Shown one piece after another: positions 46,127 through 57,008 of a stretch of 64,000 nt of DNA; the stretch's first letter is position 1; the number at the start of each line of letters is the position of its first letter. A program made the translations under genes and the position numbers. Location of the stretch: the NCBI RefSeq assembly GCF_040111675.1, contig NZ_CP157794.1:186001-250000 (forward strand), given 5' to 3'. The notes below the pieces were generated by a model. That model was not told where the DNA came from. It saw nothing but the letters and a program-made list of their open reading frames with translations, and did not search any database. Source of the stretch: Salinarimonas sp. GTDB lineage: Bacteria > Pseudomonadota > Alphaproteobacteria > Rhizobiales > Beijerinckiaceae.

Positions 46127-46192
46127 AGTCCCTGGTCTCCAAGGGTTCCGGGAGGCCCCGCAGAAAAAGCGCGCGGCGCGGTGCGGGATCGC

Positions 46193-46221
46193 TTGACACC
46201 GGTCGCGGGGGGCCGTAAACC
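46193..46221 (+). promoter_or_regulatory. Sigma-70 promoter of tRNA-Asp
   Basis: TTGACA at 46193 and TAAACC at 46216, separated by 17 bases, about 43 bp before the tRNA-Asp 5' end. The -35 is a consensus match; the -10 is partial. Confidence 0.6.
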
Positions 46222-46263
46222 CCCGCCACTGCCGCCGCGGAGACCACCCAGGCGGCCTGGTCA

Positions 46264-46340
46264 GCGGGCGTAGCTCAGTCGGTTAGAGTGCCGGCCTGTC
46301 ACGCCGGAGGTCGCGGGTTCGAGCCCCGTCGCCCGCGCCA
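46264..46340 (+). tRNA. tRNA-Asp(GTC)
   Basis: 77 nt. Acceptor GCGGGCG/CGCCCGC, D-arm TAGCTCAGTCGGTTAGAGT, anticodon stem CCGGC/GCCGG with loop CTGTCAC, anticodon GTC, T-loop GGTTCGAGCCC, encoded CCA. Its 3' end abuts a truncated gene, so this could have been an integration site. Confidence 0.95.
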
Positions 46341-46350
46341 CCCTCGCAGC

Positions 46351-46812
46351 TTGAAGAACACTCGTCACTCGTTGATAACTCTCCGAGTTGCGCTGCCATT
46401 CGACTTGCCTTCAGTCGTCACGATCGAGTTCATCGCCCGCAGCGAAGCGGACGGCGACCTGATAAAGGCGCGCCGCCTCTTCATCCGGCTCGCGAAGGCG
46501 CCGCCGGGCCTCGCCGTCTGGGCCGCCGACGACACGGAGCGGACCGAGGAGACGCAGGCGATCGCGCTCGTCCTGAACGAGTTCGAGCTCATCTCCATCG
46601 GCATCCAGGGCGGCATCATCGATTTCGAGCTCTACGAGCGCTGGCAGCGCCAGGGCACGCTGGCCTATCGGCGCAACGCCCTCCCCTTCATCACCGCGCT
46701 GCCGGACCGCACCGGCAACGAAACGCTCTTCCACGACTTCGAGGAGATGGTCGGTTGGATGAAGGAGGAGAAGCTCCCGAGGCGCAGCTGGAAGGAGCGG
46801 CGCTGGTGGTAG
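46351..46812 (+). pseudogene. 5'-truncated DUF4760-like gene fragment
   Basis: Convincing protein sequence (RSEADGDLIKARRLFIRLAKAP ... VLNEFELISIGIQGGI) begins right after tRNA-Asp and ends at 46812. The only in-frame ATG lies inside the tRNA, and no ribosome site or ATG exists near the apparent beginning; TTG 46351 is only a nominal boundary. DUF4760 proteins usually start with a membrane helix, missing here. The most likely reading is a remnant whose 5' part was lost at the tRNA junction; a functional gene with a rare start cannot be excluded. Confidence 0.55.
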
Positions 46813-47106
46813 CTGGGCCCTCCCATCCCCGCGCCGACGCCTGCGGCGCACGGTAACACCCCCTGTGTGCACGCTTTCGCGTTGATTATGTCGGGCGTGG
46901 CGGCGATGCGGACCTCCGACGGCCCGTCGCCGCCACCGACGAAAACGCCGCGAAACCGCATCGAACGCGGGGCCGTGCGACCCCTCGGGGCCTTGTCACC
47001 CGGGGAGGCGTGGGCTAAGCGTCGCCTCGCGAAACGCCGTCCAGTCCGCCCTCGTTCGAAGGTGGAGCCGCGCGGCGTTCCCCGGGTCTCGTGGGAAGGG
47101 AGCGTC

Positions 47107-47472
47107 ATGACCTCGCTTTTGGCCGATTACCTGCCGCTCGTGATCTTCATGGGCGTGGCTCTGTTCATCGGCGTGGTCCTCCTCGCCGCACCCTTCGTGG
47201 TGGCCTACAAGAAGCCCGACTCGGAGAAGCTCTCGGCCTACGAGTGCGGCTTCAACGCCTTCGACGACGCACGGATGAAGTTCGACGTGCGCTTCTACCT
47301 CGTCGCGATCCTGTTCATCATCTTCGACCTCGAGGTCGCCTTCCTGTTCCCCTGGGCGGTGACGTTCGGCGAGGTGGGCTGGTTCGGCTTCTGGTCGATG
47401 ATGATCTTCCTCGGCGTGCTCACCGTCGGCTTCGTGTACGAGTGGAAAAAGGGAGCCCTGGAATGGGACTGA
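47107..47472 (+). CDS. nuoA: NADH-quinone oxidoreductase subunit A
   Basis: 121 aa, three transmembrane helices. [39 protein letters not shown] is the family hallmark, broken here only by position: conserved Cys-Gly and Asp-Leu-Glu sit in the quinone-site loop and second helix. Start after AAGGGAG. First gene of the complex I operon; overlaps nuoB by 10 bp. Confidence 0.96.
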   Translation: MTSLLADYLPLVIFMGVALFIGVVLLAAPFVVAYKKPDSEKLSAYECGFNAFDDARMKFDVRFYLVAILFIIFDLEVAFLFPWAVTFGEVGWFGFWSMMIFLGVLTVGFVYEWKKGALEWD

Positions 47473-48044
47473 TCGATCCCGGCAAGACGCGCCTCGAGGC
47501 GCCGCAGACCGAGGACACGTTCGGGCTGAAGCACGGCGCGCCGCGGGGCGAGGACCCCTTCTTCGCCAACGTCTCGGCGGAGCTCGCCGACAAGGGCTTC
47601 CTCGTCACCTCGGTCGACGACCTGATCACCTGGGCGCGCACCGGCTCGCTGATGTGGATGACCTTCGGGCTCGCCTGCTGCGCCGTCGAGATGATGCAGA
47701 TGTCGATGCCGCGCTACGACGCGGAGCGCTTCGGCTTCGCCCCGCGCGCCTCCCCGCGCCAGTCGGACGTGATCATCGTCGCCGGCACGCTGACCAACAA
47801 GATGGCGCCCGCCTTCCGCAAGGTCTACGACCAGATGCCGGAGCCGCGCTACGTGATCTCCATGGGGTCCTGCGCCAACGGCGGCGGCTACTACCATTAT
47901 TCCTATTCGGTGGTGCGCGGCTGCGACCGCATCGTGCCGGTGGACGTCTACGTGCCGGGCTGCCCGCCCACCGCCGAGGCGCTCCTCTACGGCGTGCTGC
48001 TCCTGCAGAAGAAGATCCGCCGCACCGGAACGATCGAGCGCTGA
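47463..48044 (+). CDS. nuoB: NADH-quinone oxidoreductase subunit B
   Basis: 193 aa. Holds terminal 4Fe-4S cluster N2: [10 protein letters not shown] with the tandem Cys pair, GSCANGGG and [11 protein letters not shown] provide the four ligands. Peripheral arm next to the quinone site. Start overlaps nuoA. Confidence 0.97.
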   Translation: MGLIDPGKTRLEAPQTEDTFGLKHGAPRGEDPFFANVSAELADKGFLVTSVDDLITWARTGSLMWMTFGLACCAVEMMQMSMPRYDAERFGFAPRASPRQSDVIIVAGTLTNKMAPAFRKVYDQMPEPRYVISMGSCANGGGYYHYSYSVVRGCDRIVPVDVYVPGCPPTAEALLYGVLLLQKKIRRTGTIER

Positions 48045-48057
48045 GGGAGCGGACCGG

Positions 48058-48690
48058 ATGACCGACACGACCATCGCCGCCGATCCGCTCTTCGCGCTCG
48101 GCCGCCACATCCAGGACGCCATGCCCGCGGCCGTCACCGGCTTTTCGGTCGCGCACGGCGATCTCGCGATCGAGGTCGAGGGCGCGGCTATCCGCGACGT
48201 CGTCGCCTTCCTGCGCGACGACCCGAAATGCCTGTTCGTCTGCTTCATCGACATCTGCGGGGTGGACTTCCCCGAGCGCGAGAAGCGCTTCGACGTGGTC
48301 TACCACTTCCTGTCGCCGAAGCACAACACGCGCGTGCGGGTGAAGGTGCAGACCGACGAGCGCACCCCGGTGCCCTCCATCATCGACGATTTCCCGGCGG
48401 CGAACTGGTACGAGCGCGAGGCCTACGACCTGTACGGCATCCTGTTCTCGGGCCATCCGGACCTGCGCCGGCTCCTCACCGATTACGGCTTCGAGGGCTT
48501 CCCGCTGCGCAAGGACTTCCCGCTCACGGGCTTCGTCGAGGTGCGCTACGACGAGGCGCAGGGCCGCGTGGTCTACGAGGCGGTGAAGCTCAATCAGGAA
48601 TTCCGCAACTTCGACTTCCTCTCGCCGTGGGAGGGCACGGAATACGTGCTTCCGGGCGACGAGAAGGCCGCGGGTTCCGAGAAGCGCTGA
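48058..48690 (+). CDS. nuoC: NADH-quinone oxidoreductase subunit C
   Basis: 210 aa, the 30-kDa peripheral-arm subunit. Motif [40 protein letters not shown] is split by the conserved Glu-Arg-Glu and the terminal Lys-Asp-Phe-Pro. Separate from nuoD, i.e. not the fused CD form. Confidence 0.97.
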   Translation: MTDTTIAADPLFALGRHIQDAMPAAVTGFSVAHGDLAIEVEGAAIRDVVAFLRDDPKCLFVCFIDICGVDFPEREKRFDVVYHFLSPKHNTRVRVKVQTDERTPVPSIIDDFPAANWYEREAYDLYGILFSGHPDLRRLLTDYGFEGFPLRKDFPLTGFVEVRYDEAQGRVVYEAVKLNQEFRNFDFLSPWEGTEYVLPGDEKAAGSEKR

Positions 48691-48710
48691 GGATCGAGGA
48701 GAGGGGCCCC

Positions 48711-49901
48711 ATGGGCGAGCACGACATTCGCAACTTCTCGATCAATTTCGGCCCGCAGCATCCGGCGGCGCACGGCGTGCTGCGCCTCGTGCTCGAGCTC
48801 GACGGCGAGGTGGTCGAGCGCGTCGACCCGCATATCGGGCTCCTGCACCGCGGCACGGAGAAGCTGCTGGAGTACAAGACCTATCTCCAGGGCACGCCCT
48901 ATTTCGACCGGCTCGACTACGTCGCGCCGATGAACCAGGAGCACGCCTTCTGCCTCGCGGCGGAGCGCATGCTCGGCATCACGGTGCCGCGCCGGGCGCA
49001 GCTCATCCGCGTGCTCTTCTGCGAGATCGGCCGCATCCTCTCGCACCTCCTCAACGTGACGACCCAGGCCATGGACGTCGGCGCGCTCACCCCGCCGCTC
49101 TGGGGCTTCGAGGAGCGCGAGAAGCTGATGGTGTTCTACGAGCGCGCCTCCGGGGCGCGGCTCCACGCCAACTACTTCCGCTTCGGCGGCGTCCACCAGG
49201 ACCTGCCGCCGGACCTGATCGACGACATCGAGGCCTGGTGCGACCCCTTCCTGAAGGTGGTCGACGACCTCGACGCGCTGGTGATGGAGAACCGCATCTT
49301 CAAGCAGCGCAACGTCGACATCGGCGTGGTGACGCTCGAGGAATGCTGGAAGTGGGGCTTCTCCGGCGTGATGGTGCGCGGCTCGGGCGCGCCGTGGGAC
49401 CTGCGCAAGGCGCAGCCCTACGAGTGCTACGAGGAGATGGAGTTCGACATCCCCATCGGCAAGAACGGCGACAATTACGATCGCCAGCTGATCCGCATGG
49501 AGGAGATGCGCCAGTCCGTGCGCATCATGCGCCAGTGCATCACGAAGCTGCGCGCGCCGGACGGCCAGGGTCCCATCGCCACCAAGGACGGCAAGGTCGC
49601 CCCGCCCAAGCGCGCCGAGATGAAGCGCTCGATGGAAGCGCTCATCCACCATTTCAAGCTCTACACCGAGGGCTTCCACGTGCCGGAAGGCGAGATCTAC
49701 GCGGCGGTCGAGGCGCCCAAGGGCGAGTTCGGCGTCTATCTCGTCTCGGACGGCGGCAACAGGCCCTACCGGTTGAAGATCCGCGCCCCGGGCTTCGCCC
49801 ATCTCCAGGCGATGGACTTCATGTGCCGCGGGCACATGCTGGCCGACGTCTCGGCGATCCTGGGCTCGATCGACATCGTCTTCGGCGAGGTCGATCGCTG
49901 A
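48711..49901 (+). CDS. nuoD: NADH-quinone oxidoreductase subunit D
   Basis: 396 aa, the 49-kDa subunit lining the quinone cavity. Start [22 protein letters not shown] after GAGGAGAGG. Contains LLHRGTEKL and the C-terminal DIVFGEVDR end. Related to NiFe-hydrogenase large subunits without the metal ligands. Confidence 0.97.
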   Translation: MGEHDIRNFSINFGPQHPAAHGVLRLVLELDGEVVERVDPHIGLLHRGTEKLLEYKTYLQGTPYFDRLDYVAPMNQEHAFCLAAERMLGITVPRRAQLIRVLFCEIGRILSHLLNVTTQAMDVGALTPPLWGFEEREKLMVFYERASGARLHANYFRFGGVHQDLPPDLIDDIEAWCDPFLKVVDDLDALVMENRIFKQRNVDIGVVTLEECWKWGFSGVMVRGSGAPWDLRKAQPYECYEEMEFDIPIGKNGDNYDRQLIRMEEMRQSVRIMRQCITKLRAPDGQGPIATKDGKVAPPKRAEMKRSMEALIHHFKLYTEGFHVPEGEIYAAVEAPKGEFGVYLVSDGGNRPYRLKIRAPGFAHLQAMDFMCRGHMLADVSAILGSIDIVFGEVDR

Positions 49902-49993
49902 TTTCGACCCGCGCGGGGGAGGGCTCCCGCGCGGCGTGACGACTGGCGGGCGGCGCGCATTCGCGGGTCGCTCCAACGAGCGAGTAGAGGCAG

Positions 49994-51223
49994 ATGGCCG
50001 TTCGCAGGCTGGCGCCCGATGCGGTGCAACCGAAATCCTTCGCCTTCGCGCCCGAGACCGAGGCGTGGCTGGTCGAGCAGCTGACGAAATTCCCGGAGGG
50101 CCGGCAGGCCTCCGCGGTGATCCCGCTGCTCTGGCGCGTGCAGAAGGATTGCGGGAACTGGCTGCCGCAGAAGGCCATCGAGGCCGTCGCGGAGCGGCTG
50201 GCCATGCCCTACATCCGCGTCTTCGAGGTCGCGACCTTCTACACGATGTTCAATCTCGAGCCGGTGGGCAAGTTCTACATCCAGATGTGCGGGACGACGC
50301 CCTGCCAGCTGCGCGGCTCGGACGCGATCAAGAAGGTGCTATCCCGCAAGGTCGGCGCGCCGCACCACGTCACCGAGGACGGCCTGTTCTCCTGGATCGA
50401 GGTCGAGTGCCTCGGCGCCTGCTGCAATGCGCCGATGGTGCAGATCAACGACGACTATTACGAGGACCTGACCGAGGAGAATTTCGAGACGCTCCTCGAC
50501 GACCTCGCCGCCGGGCGCGCGGTCCGCAAGGGCTCGCAGACGGGCCGCGTCTCCTCCGAGCCGACGCAATCCGTGCACACGCTGCAGGACCCGACCCTCT
50601 ACGACGGCTCGCGCGTCGGCGCCTGGAAGAAGCGCTTCGAGGAGGAGGCCATCCGCAAGGCCGCGGAGGCGAAGGAGGCCGAGAGGAGGGCCGAGGCGGA
50701 GGCCGCCGCCGCGACGAAGGAGGCCGCGGTCGAGCCGAAGCCGGGCAAGCCGGATTCCGGTCGCGCCACGGCGACGCCCGTCGCCGACGCCCCCGCCCAG
50801 CGCGCCGCCGCCGGCGAGCGGCCGGTCGACCCGGGCGCGCGCGTCACGGCCTCCGAGGACGACACCCGCACCACCGTCGATCCGAAGGCCGTCGAGGAAG
50901 AGGAGGAGATGGCCACCCGCCTCGCCGCCCTGCCGAAGGACGCGACCAACGAGGACAAGGCGAACGCGGTGGGCGAGCGCCCGGCCGGCCTCGACGCGCC
51001 GCGCGGCGGCGATGCCGACGATCTCAAGAAGATCCTCGGCATCGGCCCCGCCAACGAGCGCAAGCTCAACGAGCTCGGCGTCTATCATTACGACCAGATC
51101 GCCGGCTGGGAGCGCCCGCAGATCCGCTGGGTCGGCGCCTATCTCGCCTTCCCCGGTCGCATCGACCGGGAGAACTGGGTCGAGCAGGCGCGCGCACTCG
51201 CCGCGGAAACCAAGACGTCCTGA
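49994..51223 (+). CDS. nuoE: NADH-quinone oxidoreductase subunit E with C-terminal HhH extension
   Basis: 409 aa, versus about 170-240 for ordinary NuoE. The N-terminal 180 residues are the thioredoxin-like 2Fe-2S (N1a) domain: CGTTPCQLRG and ECLGACCNAPM carry the four Cys ligands. Then comes a charged Ala/Glu/Lys-rich linker (about 220-330) and a C-terminal helix-hairpin-helix unit with KKILGIGPANERKLNELGVY. Such extended NuoE forms are seen in Rhizobiales; the tail's role is unknown. Confidence 0.95.
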   Translation: MAVRRLAPDAVQPKSFAFAPETEAWLVEQLTKFPEGRQASAVIPLLWRVQKDCGNWLPQKAIEAVAERLAMPYIRVFEVATFYTMFNLEPVGKFYIQMCGTTPCQLRGSDAIKKVLSRKVGAPHHVTEDGLFSWIEVECLGACCNAPMVQINDDYYEDLTEENFETLLDDLAAGRAVRKGSQTGRVSSEPTQSVHTLQDPTLYDGSRVGAWKKRFEEEAIRKAAEAKEAERRAEAEAAAATKEAAVEPKPGKPDSGRATATPVADAPAQRAAAGERPVDPGARVTASEDDTRTTVDPKAVEEEEEMATRLAALPKDATNEDKANAVGERPAGLDAPRGGDADDLKKILGIGPANERKLNELGVYHYDQIAGWERPQIRWVGAYLAFPGRIDRENWVEQARALAAETKTS

Positions 51224-51238
51224 GAGGAATCCATCGTC

Positions 51239-52540
51239 ATGCTTCAGGACAAGGATCGCATCTTCACCAACCTCTACGGCTTCCAGTCGCCGGGCCTCGA
51301 GGCCGCGCGCAAGCGCGGCGCGTGGGACGAGACGAAGTTCCTCGTCGACCAGGGCCGTGACTGGATCATCGACGAGATGAAGAAGTCGAACCTGCGCGGC
51401 CGCGGCGGCGCGGGCTTCCCGACCGGGCTCAAGTGGTCGTTCATGCCCAAGCAGAACGACGGGCGCCCGCATTACCTCGTGGTCAACGCCGACGAATCCG
51501 AGCCCGGGACCTGCAAGGACCGGGAGATCATGCGGCACGACCCGCATCTCCTGATCGAGGGATGCCTCCTCGCCTGCGTCGCCATGGGCGCGCACGCGGC
51601 CTACATCTACATTCGCGGCGAGTACGTCGCCGAGCGCGAGGCGCTGCAGCGGGCGATCGACGAGGCCTACGCGGCGAACCTGATCGGCAAGGACAACGTC
51701 CACGGCTACCCGTTCGACTGCTACGTCGCCCACGGCGCCGGCGCCTATATCTGCGGCGAGGAGACGGCTCTGCTCGAGAGCCTCGAGGGCAAGAAGGGCA
51801 TGCCGCGCCTCAAGCCGCCCTTCCCGGCGAACATGGGCCTGTGGGGCTGCCCGACGACGGTGAACAACGTCGAGTCCATCGCGGTGGCGGGCACGATCCT
51901 GCGCCGCGGCGGCGCCTGGTTCGCCGGCCTCGGCCGGCCGAACAACCACGGCACCAAGCTCTTCTGCGTCTCGGGGCACGTGAACGAGCCCTGCAACGTC
52001 GAGGAGGAGATGGGCATCACCTTCCGGGAGCTCATCGACACGCATTGCGGCGGCATCCGCGGCGGCTGGGACAATCTCAAGTGCGTCATCCCGGGCGGTT
52101 CCTCCGTGCCGCTGGTGCCGGGCGAGCAGATCATCGATGCGCCGATGGACTTCGACACCCTGCGCGGGCTGGGCTCCGGCCTCGGCACCGCCGCGGTGAT
52201 CGTGATGGACCGCTCCACCGACATCATCCGGGCGATCGCGCGGATCTCGTACTTCTACAAGCACGAGTCCTGCGGCCAGTGCACGCCCTGCCGCGAGGGC
52301 ACCGGCTGGATGTGGCGGGTCGTCTCGCGCATGGCGGAGGGCCGCGCCCAGAAGCGCGAGATCGACATGCTGCTCGAGGTGACGAAGCAGGTCGAGGGCC
52401 ATACGATCTGCGCGCTCGGCGACGCGGCGGCCTGGCCGATCCAGGGCCTGATCCGGCATTATCGCCACGAGATCGAGCAGCGCATCGACGACTACGCCGC
52501 CAATCCGCATCCGGACCCGGTCCGGGTCGCGGCCGAATGA
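51239..52540 (+). CDS. nuoF: NADH-quinone oxidoreductase subunit F
   Basis: 433 aa, the 51-kDa flavoprotein where NADH is oxidised. NADH/FMN loop [19 protein letters not shown]-binding [14 protein letters not shown], and 4Fe-4S N3 ligands in [12 protein letters not shown]. Complete. The next gene is not nuoG but a VOC protein. Confidence 0.97.
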   Translation: MLQDKDRIFTNLYGFQSPGLEAARKRGAWDETKFLVDQGRDWIIDEMKKSNLRGRGGAGFPTGLKWSFMPKQNDGRPHYLVVNADESEPGTCKDREIMRHDPHLLIEGCLLACVAMGAHAAYIYIRGEYVAEREALQRAIDEAYAANLIGKDNVHGYPFDCYVAHGAGAYICGEETALLESLEGKKGMPRLKPPFPANMGLWGCPTTVNNVESIAVAGTILRRGGAWFAGLGRPNNHGTKLFCVSGHVNEPCNVEEEMGITFRELIDTHCGGIRGGWDNLKCVIPGGSSVPLVPGEQIIDAPMDFDTLRGLGSGLGTAAVIVMDRSTDIIRAIARISYFYKHESCGQCTPCREGTGWMWRVVSRMAEGRAQKREIDMLLEVTKQVEGHTICALGDAAAWPIQGLIRHYRHEIEQRIDDYAANPHPDPVRVAAE

Positions 52541-52553
52541 GGAGAGACGTCCC

Positions 52554-52931
52554 GTGAACGCGCGCATCGCCAGCGCCTGCCCCCTCTTCCCGGCGCCGCA
52601 GCCCACGGCGACGGCGCAGTGGTATGCGCGGGCGCTGGGGTTCGAGATCGCGCTGGCGCGGGAGGACTACGCCATCGTGCGCCGGGAGGGGGCGGAGATC
52701 CACCTCTATCCCTGCGCCGACCGCCACATCGCGGAGAACACCTCCGCCTATCTGCGGGTGCAGGGGATCGACGCCGTCCGGGCCTCCTTCCCCGAGGCGC
52801 TCGCGGACGGCGGGCGCATCTCCCCGGTCGCCACCCGCGACTGGGGCATGCGCGAATTCTACGTATGGGATCCGAGCGGGAACCTGATCCGCTTCGGCGA
52901 GCCCGCTGCGGACGACCAGAGAGCCGGCTGA
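52554..52931 (+). CDS. VOC-family (glyoxalase/bleomycin-resistance-like) protein inside nuo operon
   Basis: 125 aa from a GTG start 13 bp after nuoF, preceded by GGAGAGACG. Vicinal-oxygen-chelate fold: ATAQWYARALGFEIALARED at the start and MREFYVWDPSGNLIRFGEP at the end, the latter as in bleomycin-resistance proteins. Nothing ties it functionally to complex I. Spacing and strand fit co-transcription with nuoG, 14 bp further. Confidence 0.85.
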   Translation: MNARIASACPLFPAPQPTATAQWYARALGFEIALAREDYAIVRREGAEIHLYPCADRHIAENTSAYLRVQGIDAVRASFPEALADGGRISPVATRDWGMREFYVWDPSGNLIRFGEPAADDQRAG

Positions 52932-52945
52932 GGACGAGCGAGACC

Positions 52946-55027
52946 ATGCCCAAGATCATCGTCGACGACATCGAGGTCGACGTCCCCGCCGAGTACACGC
53001 TGCTCCAGGCCTGCGAGGCCGCGGGGGCCGAGATCCCGCGCTTCTGCTTCCACGAGCGGCTGTCCATCGCCGGCAATTGCCGCATGTGCCTGGTCGAGCT
53101 CAAGGGCGCGCCGAAGCCCGTCGCGTCCTGCGCCTGGGGCGTGAAGGATTGCCGGCCCGGCCCGAACGGCGAGCCGCCGACGGTCTATACGAAGTCGGCG
53201 AGCACCAAGAAGGCGCGCGAGGGGGTGATGGAGTTCCTCCTCATCAACCACCCGCTGGACTGCCCGATCTGCGACCAGGGCGGGGAGTGCGACCTCCAGG
53301 ACCAGGCGATGGCCTACGGGGTCGACTCGACGCGCTTCCACGAGAACAAGCGCGCGGTCGAGGACAAGTACATCGGCCCGCTGGTGAAGACGTGGATGAA
53401 TCGCTGCATCCACTGCACCCGCTGCGTGCGCTTCGCCACCGAGGTCGCCGGCGTGCCCGACCTCGGCGCCATCGGCCGTGGCGAGGACATGGAGATCACG
53501 ACCTATCTCGAGAAGGCGATGGGCTCGGAGCTCCAGTCCTGCGTGGCGGACCTCTGCCCCGTCGGCGCGCTGACCTCGAAGCCCTACGCCTACAACGCCC
53601 GCCCCTGGGAGCTGACCAAGACCGAATCGGTCGACGTCATGGACGCGGTCGGCTCCGCCATCCGCGTCGACACCCGCGGGCGCGAGGTGATGCGCATCCT
53701 CCCGCGCGTCAACGAGGCGATCAACGAGGAATGGATCACCGACAAGACGCGCCACATCGTCGACGGCCTGCGCCGCCAGCGGCTCGACCGCCCGTATGTG
53801 CGCGGCGCCGACGGCCGGCTCGCCCCGGCCTCCTGGAGCGAGGCCTTCGCGGCCATCGCCGGCGCGATGAAGGGCAAGGACCCCTCCCGCATCGGCGCCA
53901 TCGCCGGCGACCTCGCCGCCGTCGAGGAGATGTGGGCGCTGAAGTCGCTGATGACCGCGCTCGGCTCCCCCAATGTCGATTGCCGCCAGGACGGCGCGGC
54001 GCTCGATCCGGCGCTGGGCCGCGCCTCCTACCTGTTCAACCCCACCATCCAGGGGCTGGAGCAGGCGGACGCGATCCTCATCGTCGGCGCGAACCCGCGC
54101 ATCGAGGCCTCGCTCGTCAACGTGCGCATCCGCAAGCGCTGGCGCATGGGCCCGGTCGCCATCGGCCTCGTCGGCGAGCCGGCGAACCTGACCTACGACG
54201 TCGACTATCTCGGCGCCGGCCCGGAGACGCTGCAGGCGCTCGTCGACGGCGAGCATTCATTCGCGGACACGCTGAAAGCGGCCGAGCGGCCGGTGATCAT
54301 CGTCGGCCAGGGCGCGCTGACGCGGCCCGACGGGCGCGCCGTGCTCTCGCTCGCCGCCAAGGCCGCGCAGGCCTTCGGCGCGGTGAGGGAGGGCTGGAAC
54401 GGCTTCGCCGTGCTGCACACGGCGGCGGCGCGCGTCGGCGGCCTCGACATCGGCTTCACGCCGGGCGAGGGCGGGAAGTCCGCCCGCGAGATGGCCCAGG
54501 CCGGCGCGCTCGACGTGATTTGGCTGCTCGGGGCCGACGAGATCGAGGTGGCTCCCGGAGCCTTCGTGGTCTACCAGGGCACCCACGGCGATCGCGGCGC
54601 GCATCGCGCCGACGTGATCCTGCCGGGCGCGGCCTACACCGAGAAGAACGGCACCTACGTCAACACGGAAGGGCGCCCGCAGCCCGGCTTCCGCGCGGCC
54701 TTCCCGCCGGGAGACGCCCGTGAGGACTGGGCCATCCTGCGTGCGGTCTCGGACGTCATCGGTGCGCGCCTGCCCTTCGACACGCTCTCGCAGCTGCGCC
54801 AGGGGCTCCACGCCGCCCACCCGCATCTCGCGCGGGACGAGCAGGTCGAGCCGGCCGATCCGGCGGCGATCGCGTCGCTCGCCGGCATCGGCGGGGCGGT
54901 GGAGAAGGCGCCCTTCGCGAGCCCGATCACGGACTTCTACCTGACGAACCCGATCGCCCGCGCCTCGGCGATCATGGCGGAATGCTCTGCGCTCGCTCAA
55001 GGAGCGCGGCAGGAAGCGGCCGAGTGA
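52946..55027 (+). CDS. nuoG: NADH-quinone oxidoreductase subunit G
   Basis: 693 aa, 75-kDa subunit. Ligands for 2Fe-2S N1b ([16 protein letters not shown]), 4Fe-4S N5 and N4 ([42 protein letters not shown]) are all present, followed by a molybdopterin-oxidoreductase-like domain without cofactor use. Start [11 protein letters not shown] with the GACGAGCGAGA region upstream. Confidence 0.97.
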   Translation: MPKIIVDDIEVDVPAEYTLLQACEAAGAEIPRFCFHERLSIAGNCRMCLVELKGAPKPVASCAWGVKDCRPGPNGEPPTVYTKSASTKKAREGVMEFLLINHPLDCPICDQGGECDLQDQAMAYGVDSTRFHENKRAVEDKYIGPLVKTWMNRCIHCTRCVRFATEVAGVPDLGAIGRGEDMEITTYLEKAMGSELQSCVADLCPVGALTSKPYAYNARPWELTKTESVDVMDAVGSAIRVDTRGREVMRILPRVNEAINEEWITDKTRHIVDGLRRQRLDRPYVRGADGRLAPASWSEAFAAIAGAMKGKDPSRIGAIAGDLAAVEEMWALKSLMTALGSPNVDCRQDGAALDPALGRASYLFNPTIQGLEQADAILIVGANPRIEASLVNVRIRKRWRMGPVAIGLVGEPANLTYDVDYLGAGPETLQALVDGEHSFADTLKAAERPVIIVGQGALTRPDGRAVLSLAAKAAQAFGAVREGWNGFAVLHTAAARVGGLDIGFTPGEGGKSAREMAQAGALDVIWLLGADEIEVAPGAFVVYQGTHGDRGAHRADVILPGAAYTEKNGTYVNTEGRPQPGFRAAFPPGDAREDWAILRAVSDVIGARLPFDTLSQLRQGLHAAHPHLARDEQVEPADPAAIASLAGIGGAVEKAPFASPITDFYLTNPIARASAIMAECSALAQGARQEAAE

Positions 55028-55043
55028 GGACGGACGTAGGATC

Positions 55044-56072
55044 ATGACCTTCTGGCAAGCCACCCTCGACATCGGCCTCATCGCCCTGGCCAGCCTGACG
55101 CTGATGTCGGGGCTGATGATCTACATCGCCTACGTCCTCTACGCCGACCGCAAGATCTGGGCGGCGGTGCAGCTGCGCCGCGGCCCGAACGTGGTCGGCC
55201 CCTGGGGCCTGCTGCAGAGCTTCGCGGACTTCCTCAAGTTCGTGCTCAAGGAGCCGGTGATCCCGGCATCGGCGAACAAGGGGCTGTTCCTGCTCGCGCC
55301 GCTGGTGCTCGTGTTCCTGGCGCTCTCCGCCTGGGCGGTGATCCCGGTGGACGCCGGCTGGGTGATCGCGGACCTCAACGTCGGCATCCTGTTCATCTTC
55401 GCCGTGTCCTCGCTGCAGGTCTACGGCGTGATCATGGCCGGCTGGGCCTCGAACTCGAAATACGCCTTCCTCGGCGCGCTCCGGTCGGCGGCGCAGATGA
55501 TCTCCTACGAGGTCTCGATCGGCTTCGTGATCATCACGGTGCTGCTGTGCGTCGGCTCGCTGAACCTCACCGCGATCGTCGAATCGCAGAACTCGGAATG
55601 GGGCATCTTCGGCTGGTACTGGCTGTGGCTCTTCCCGATGTTCGTGATCTTCCTGATCTCGGCGCTCGCGGAGACGAACCGCCCGCCCTTCGACCTCCCG
55701 GAGGCCGAATCGGAGCTCGTGGCCGGGTTCATGGTGGAGTACTCCTCCACGCCGTACCTGCTGTTCATGCTCGGCGAGTACGTGGCCATCATGACCATGT
55801 GCGCGCTGATGACGATCATGTTCCTGGGCGGCTGGCTGCCTCCGTTCCCGGTGGCGCCCTTCACCTGGGTGCCGGGGATCGTCTGGTTCGTGCTCAAGGT
55901 GTCGTTCGTCTTCTTCCTCTTCGCGATGGTGAAGGCGTTCGTGCCGCGCTACCGCTACGACCAGCTGATGCGGCTGGGCTGGAAGGTGTTCCTGCCCCTG
56001 TCGCTGGCGGCCGTGGTGATCGTGGCCTTCGTGCTCAAGCTCACCGGGCTCGCCCCGGGAATGGGCGCGTGA
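55044..56072 (+). CDS. nuoH: NADH-quinone oxidoreductase subunit H
   Basis: 342 aa, about eight membrane helices. [21 protein letters not shown] and [21 protein letters not shown] are the conserved quinone-chamber loops with catalytic Glu/Asp. Membrane arm next to the peripheral arm. Confidence 0.97.
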   Translation: MTFWQATLDIGLIALASLTLMSGLMIYIAYVLYADRKIWAAVQLRRGPNVVGPWGLLQSFADFLKFVLKEPVIPASANKGLFLLAPLVLVFLALSAWAVIPVDAGWVIADLNVGILFIFAVSSLQVYGVIMAGWASNSKYAFLGALRSAAQMISYEVSIGFVIITVLLCVGSLNLTAIVESQNSEWGIFGWYWLWLFPMFVIFLISALAETNRPPFDLPEAESELVAGFMVEYSSTPYLLFMLGEYVAIMTMCALMTIMFLGGWLPPFPVAPFTWVPGIVWFVLKVSFVFFLFAMVKAFVPRYRYDQLMRLGWKVFLPLSLAAVVIVAFVLKLTGLAPGMGA

Positions 56073-56076
56073 GGCG

Positions 56077-56322
56077 ATGGCGTGGCTGTCCCCGGCCGGG
56101 CTGATCGGGGCCTTCATCGGCCTCGTCATCGGCTGGGTGGACTACAGGATCGTCGCCGGCGTCGTGGAAGGCCGGCTGCGCCGTCTCGACAAGAGCGAGA
56201 CGGCGGCGGACAAGGCGGATTTCGAGCGCCGCATCAAGCTGATGCGCGTGCTTCTCCTCGCCGCGACCGTGGTGGCCTTCCCCGTCATCGGCTATTTCGC
56301 CGGGCGCGCGCTCGGCGGCTGA
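56077..56322 (+). CDS. Small two-helix membrane protein between nuoH and nuoI
   Basis: 81 aa, beginning 4 bp after nuoH. Two hydrophobic stretches (GLIGAFIGLVIGWVDYRIV and VLLLAATVVAFPVIGYFAG) flank a charged central loop rich in Arg/Asp/Lys. It is not one of the 14 core subunits. Tight spacing implies co-translation; it may be an accessory or assembly factor, or an unrelated passenger. No family is recognised. Confidence 0.72.
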   Translation: MAWLSPAGLIGAFIGLVIGWVDYRIVAGVVEGRLRRLDKSETAADKADFERRIKLMRVLLLAATVVAFPVIGYFAGRALGG

Positions 56323-56358
56323 GGCACATACGAGAGGACCTCGAGAGGAGGTTTCGCC

Positions 56359-56847
56359 ATGAGGCTCGACCAGAGCGCCAAGTCGCTGTTCCTGAAGGAG
56401 TTCGCGTCCGCCTTCGTGCTGTCGCTGCGCTACTTCTTCAAGCCGAAGGCGACGCTGAACTATCCCTTCGAGATGAACCCGCGCTCGCCCCGCTTCCGTG
56501 GCGAGCACGCGCTGCGCCGCTATCCCAACGGCGAGGAGCGCTGCATCGCCTGCAAGCTCTGCGAGGCGGTGTGCCCGGCCCAGGCCATCACCATCGAGGC
56601 CGGCCCGCGCCGCAACGATGGCACGCGACGCACGACGCGCTACGACATCGACATGGTGAAGTGCATCTATTGCGGCTTCTGCGCCGAGGCCTGCCCGGTG
56701 GACGCCATCGTCGAGGGGCCCGGCATGGAATTCTCGGTGGAGACGCGCGAGGAGCTCTACTACGACAAGCAGAAGCTCCTCGAGAACGGCGAGCGCTACG
56801 AGCGCGCCATCGCCAAGAACATCGCGCTGGACGCGCCTTACCGCTGA
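56359..56847 (+). CDS. nuoI: NADH-quinone oxidoreductase subunit I
   Basis: 162 aa. Two 4Fe-4S motifs for N6a/N6b: [12 protein letters not shown] and [13 protein letters not shown]-terminal amphipathic region binds the membrane arm. GAGAGGAGG precedes the ATG. Confidence 0.97.
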   Translation: MRLDQSAKSLFLKEFASAFVLSLRYFFKPKATLNYPFEMNPRSPRFRGEHALRRYPNGEERCIACKLCEAVCPAQAITIEAGPRRNDGTRRTTRYDIDMVKCIYCGFCAEACPVDAIVEGPGMEFSVETREELYYDKQKLLENGERYERAIAKNIALDAPYR

Positions 56848-56910
56848 GGACCGATGCGGATACGGCGCGCATCGGGTTGTGCGCCCCGGACCGCGGGTCT
56901 ATAGACACGA

Positions 56911-56932
56911 CCGCCCGGGCCCCTCCGGGCGG
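56911..56932 (+). other. Strong hairpin between nuoI and nuoJ
   Basis: Perfect 8-bp stem CCGCCCGG / CCGGGCGG with a 6-base loop, followed by CTTTCCCT rather than a T-run. It may protect the upstream mRNA end or weaken read-through; not a clear terminator. Confidence 0.4.
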
Positions 56933-57008
56933 CTTTCCCTGAGAGGCCTTACCGCGACGCCCGGCCACCCGGCGGCGTCCCCCGCAGACGGGCTTCGAGC
57001 GAGCGAGC

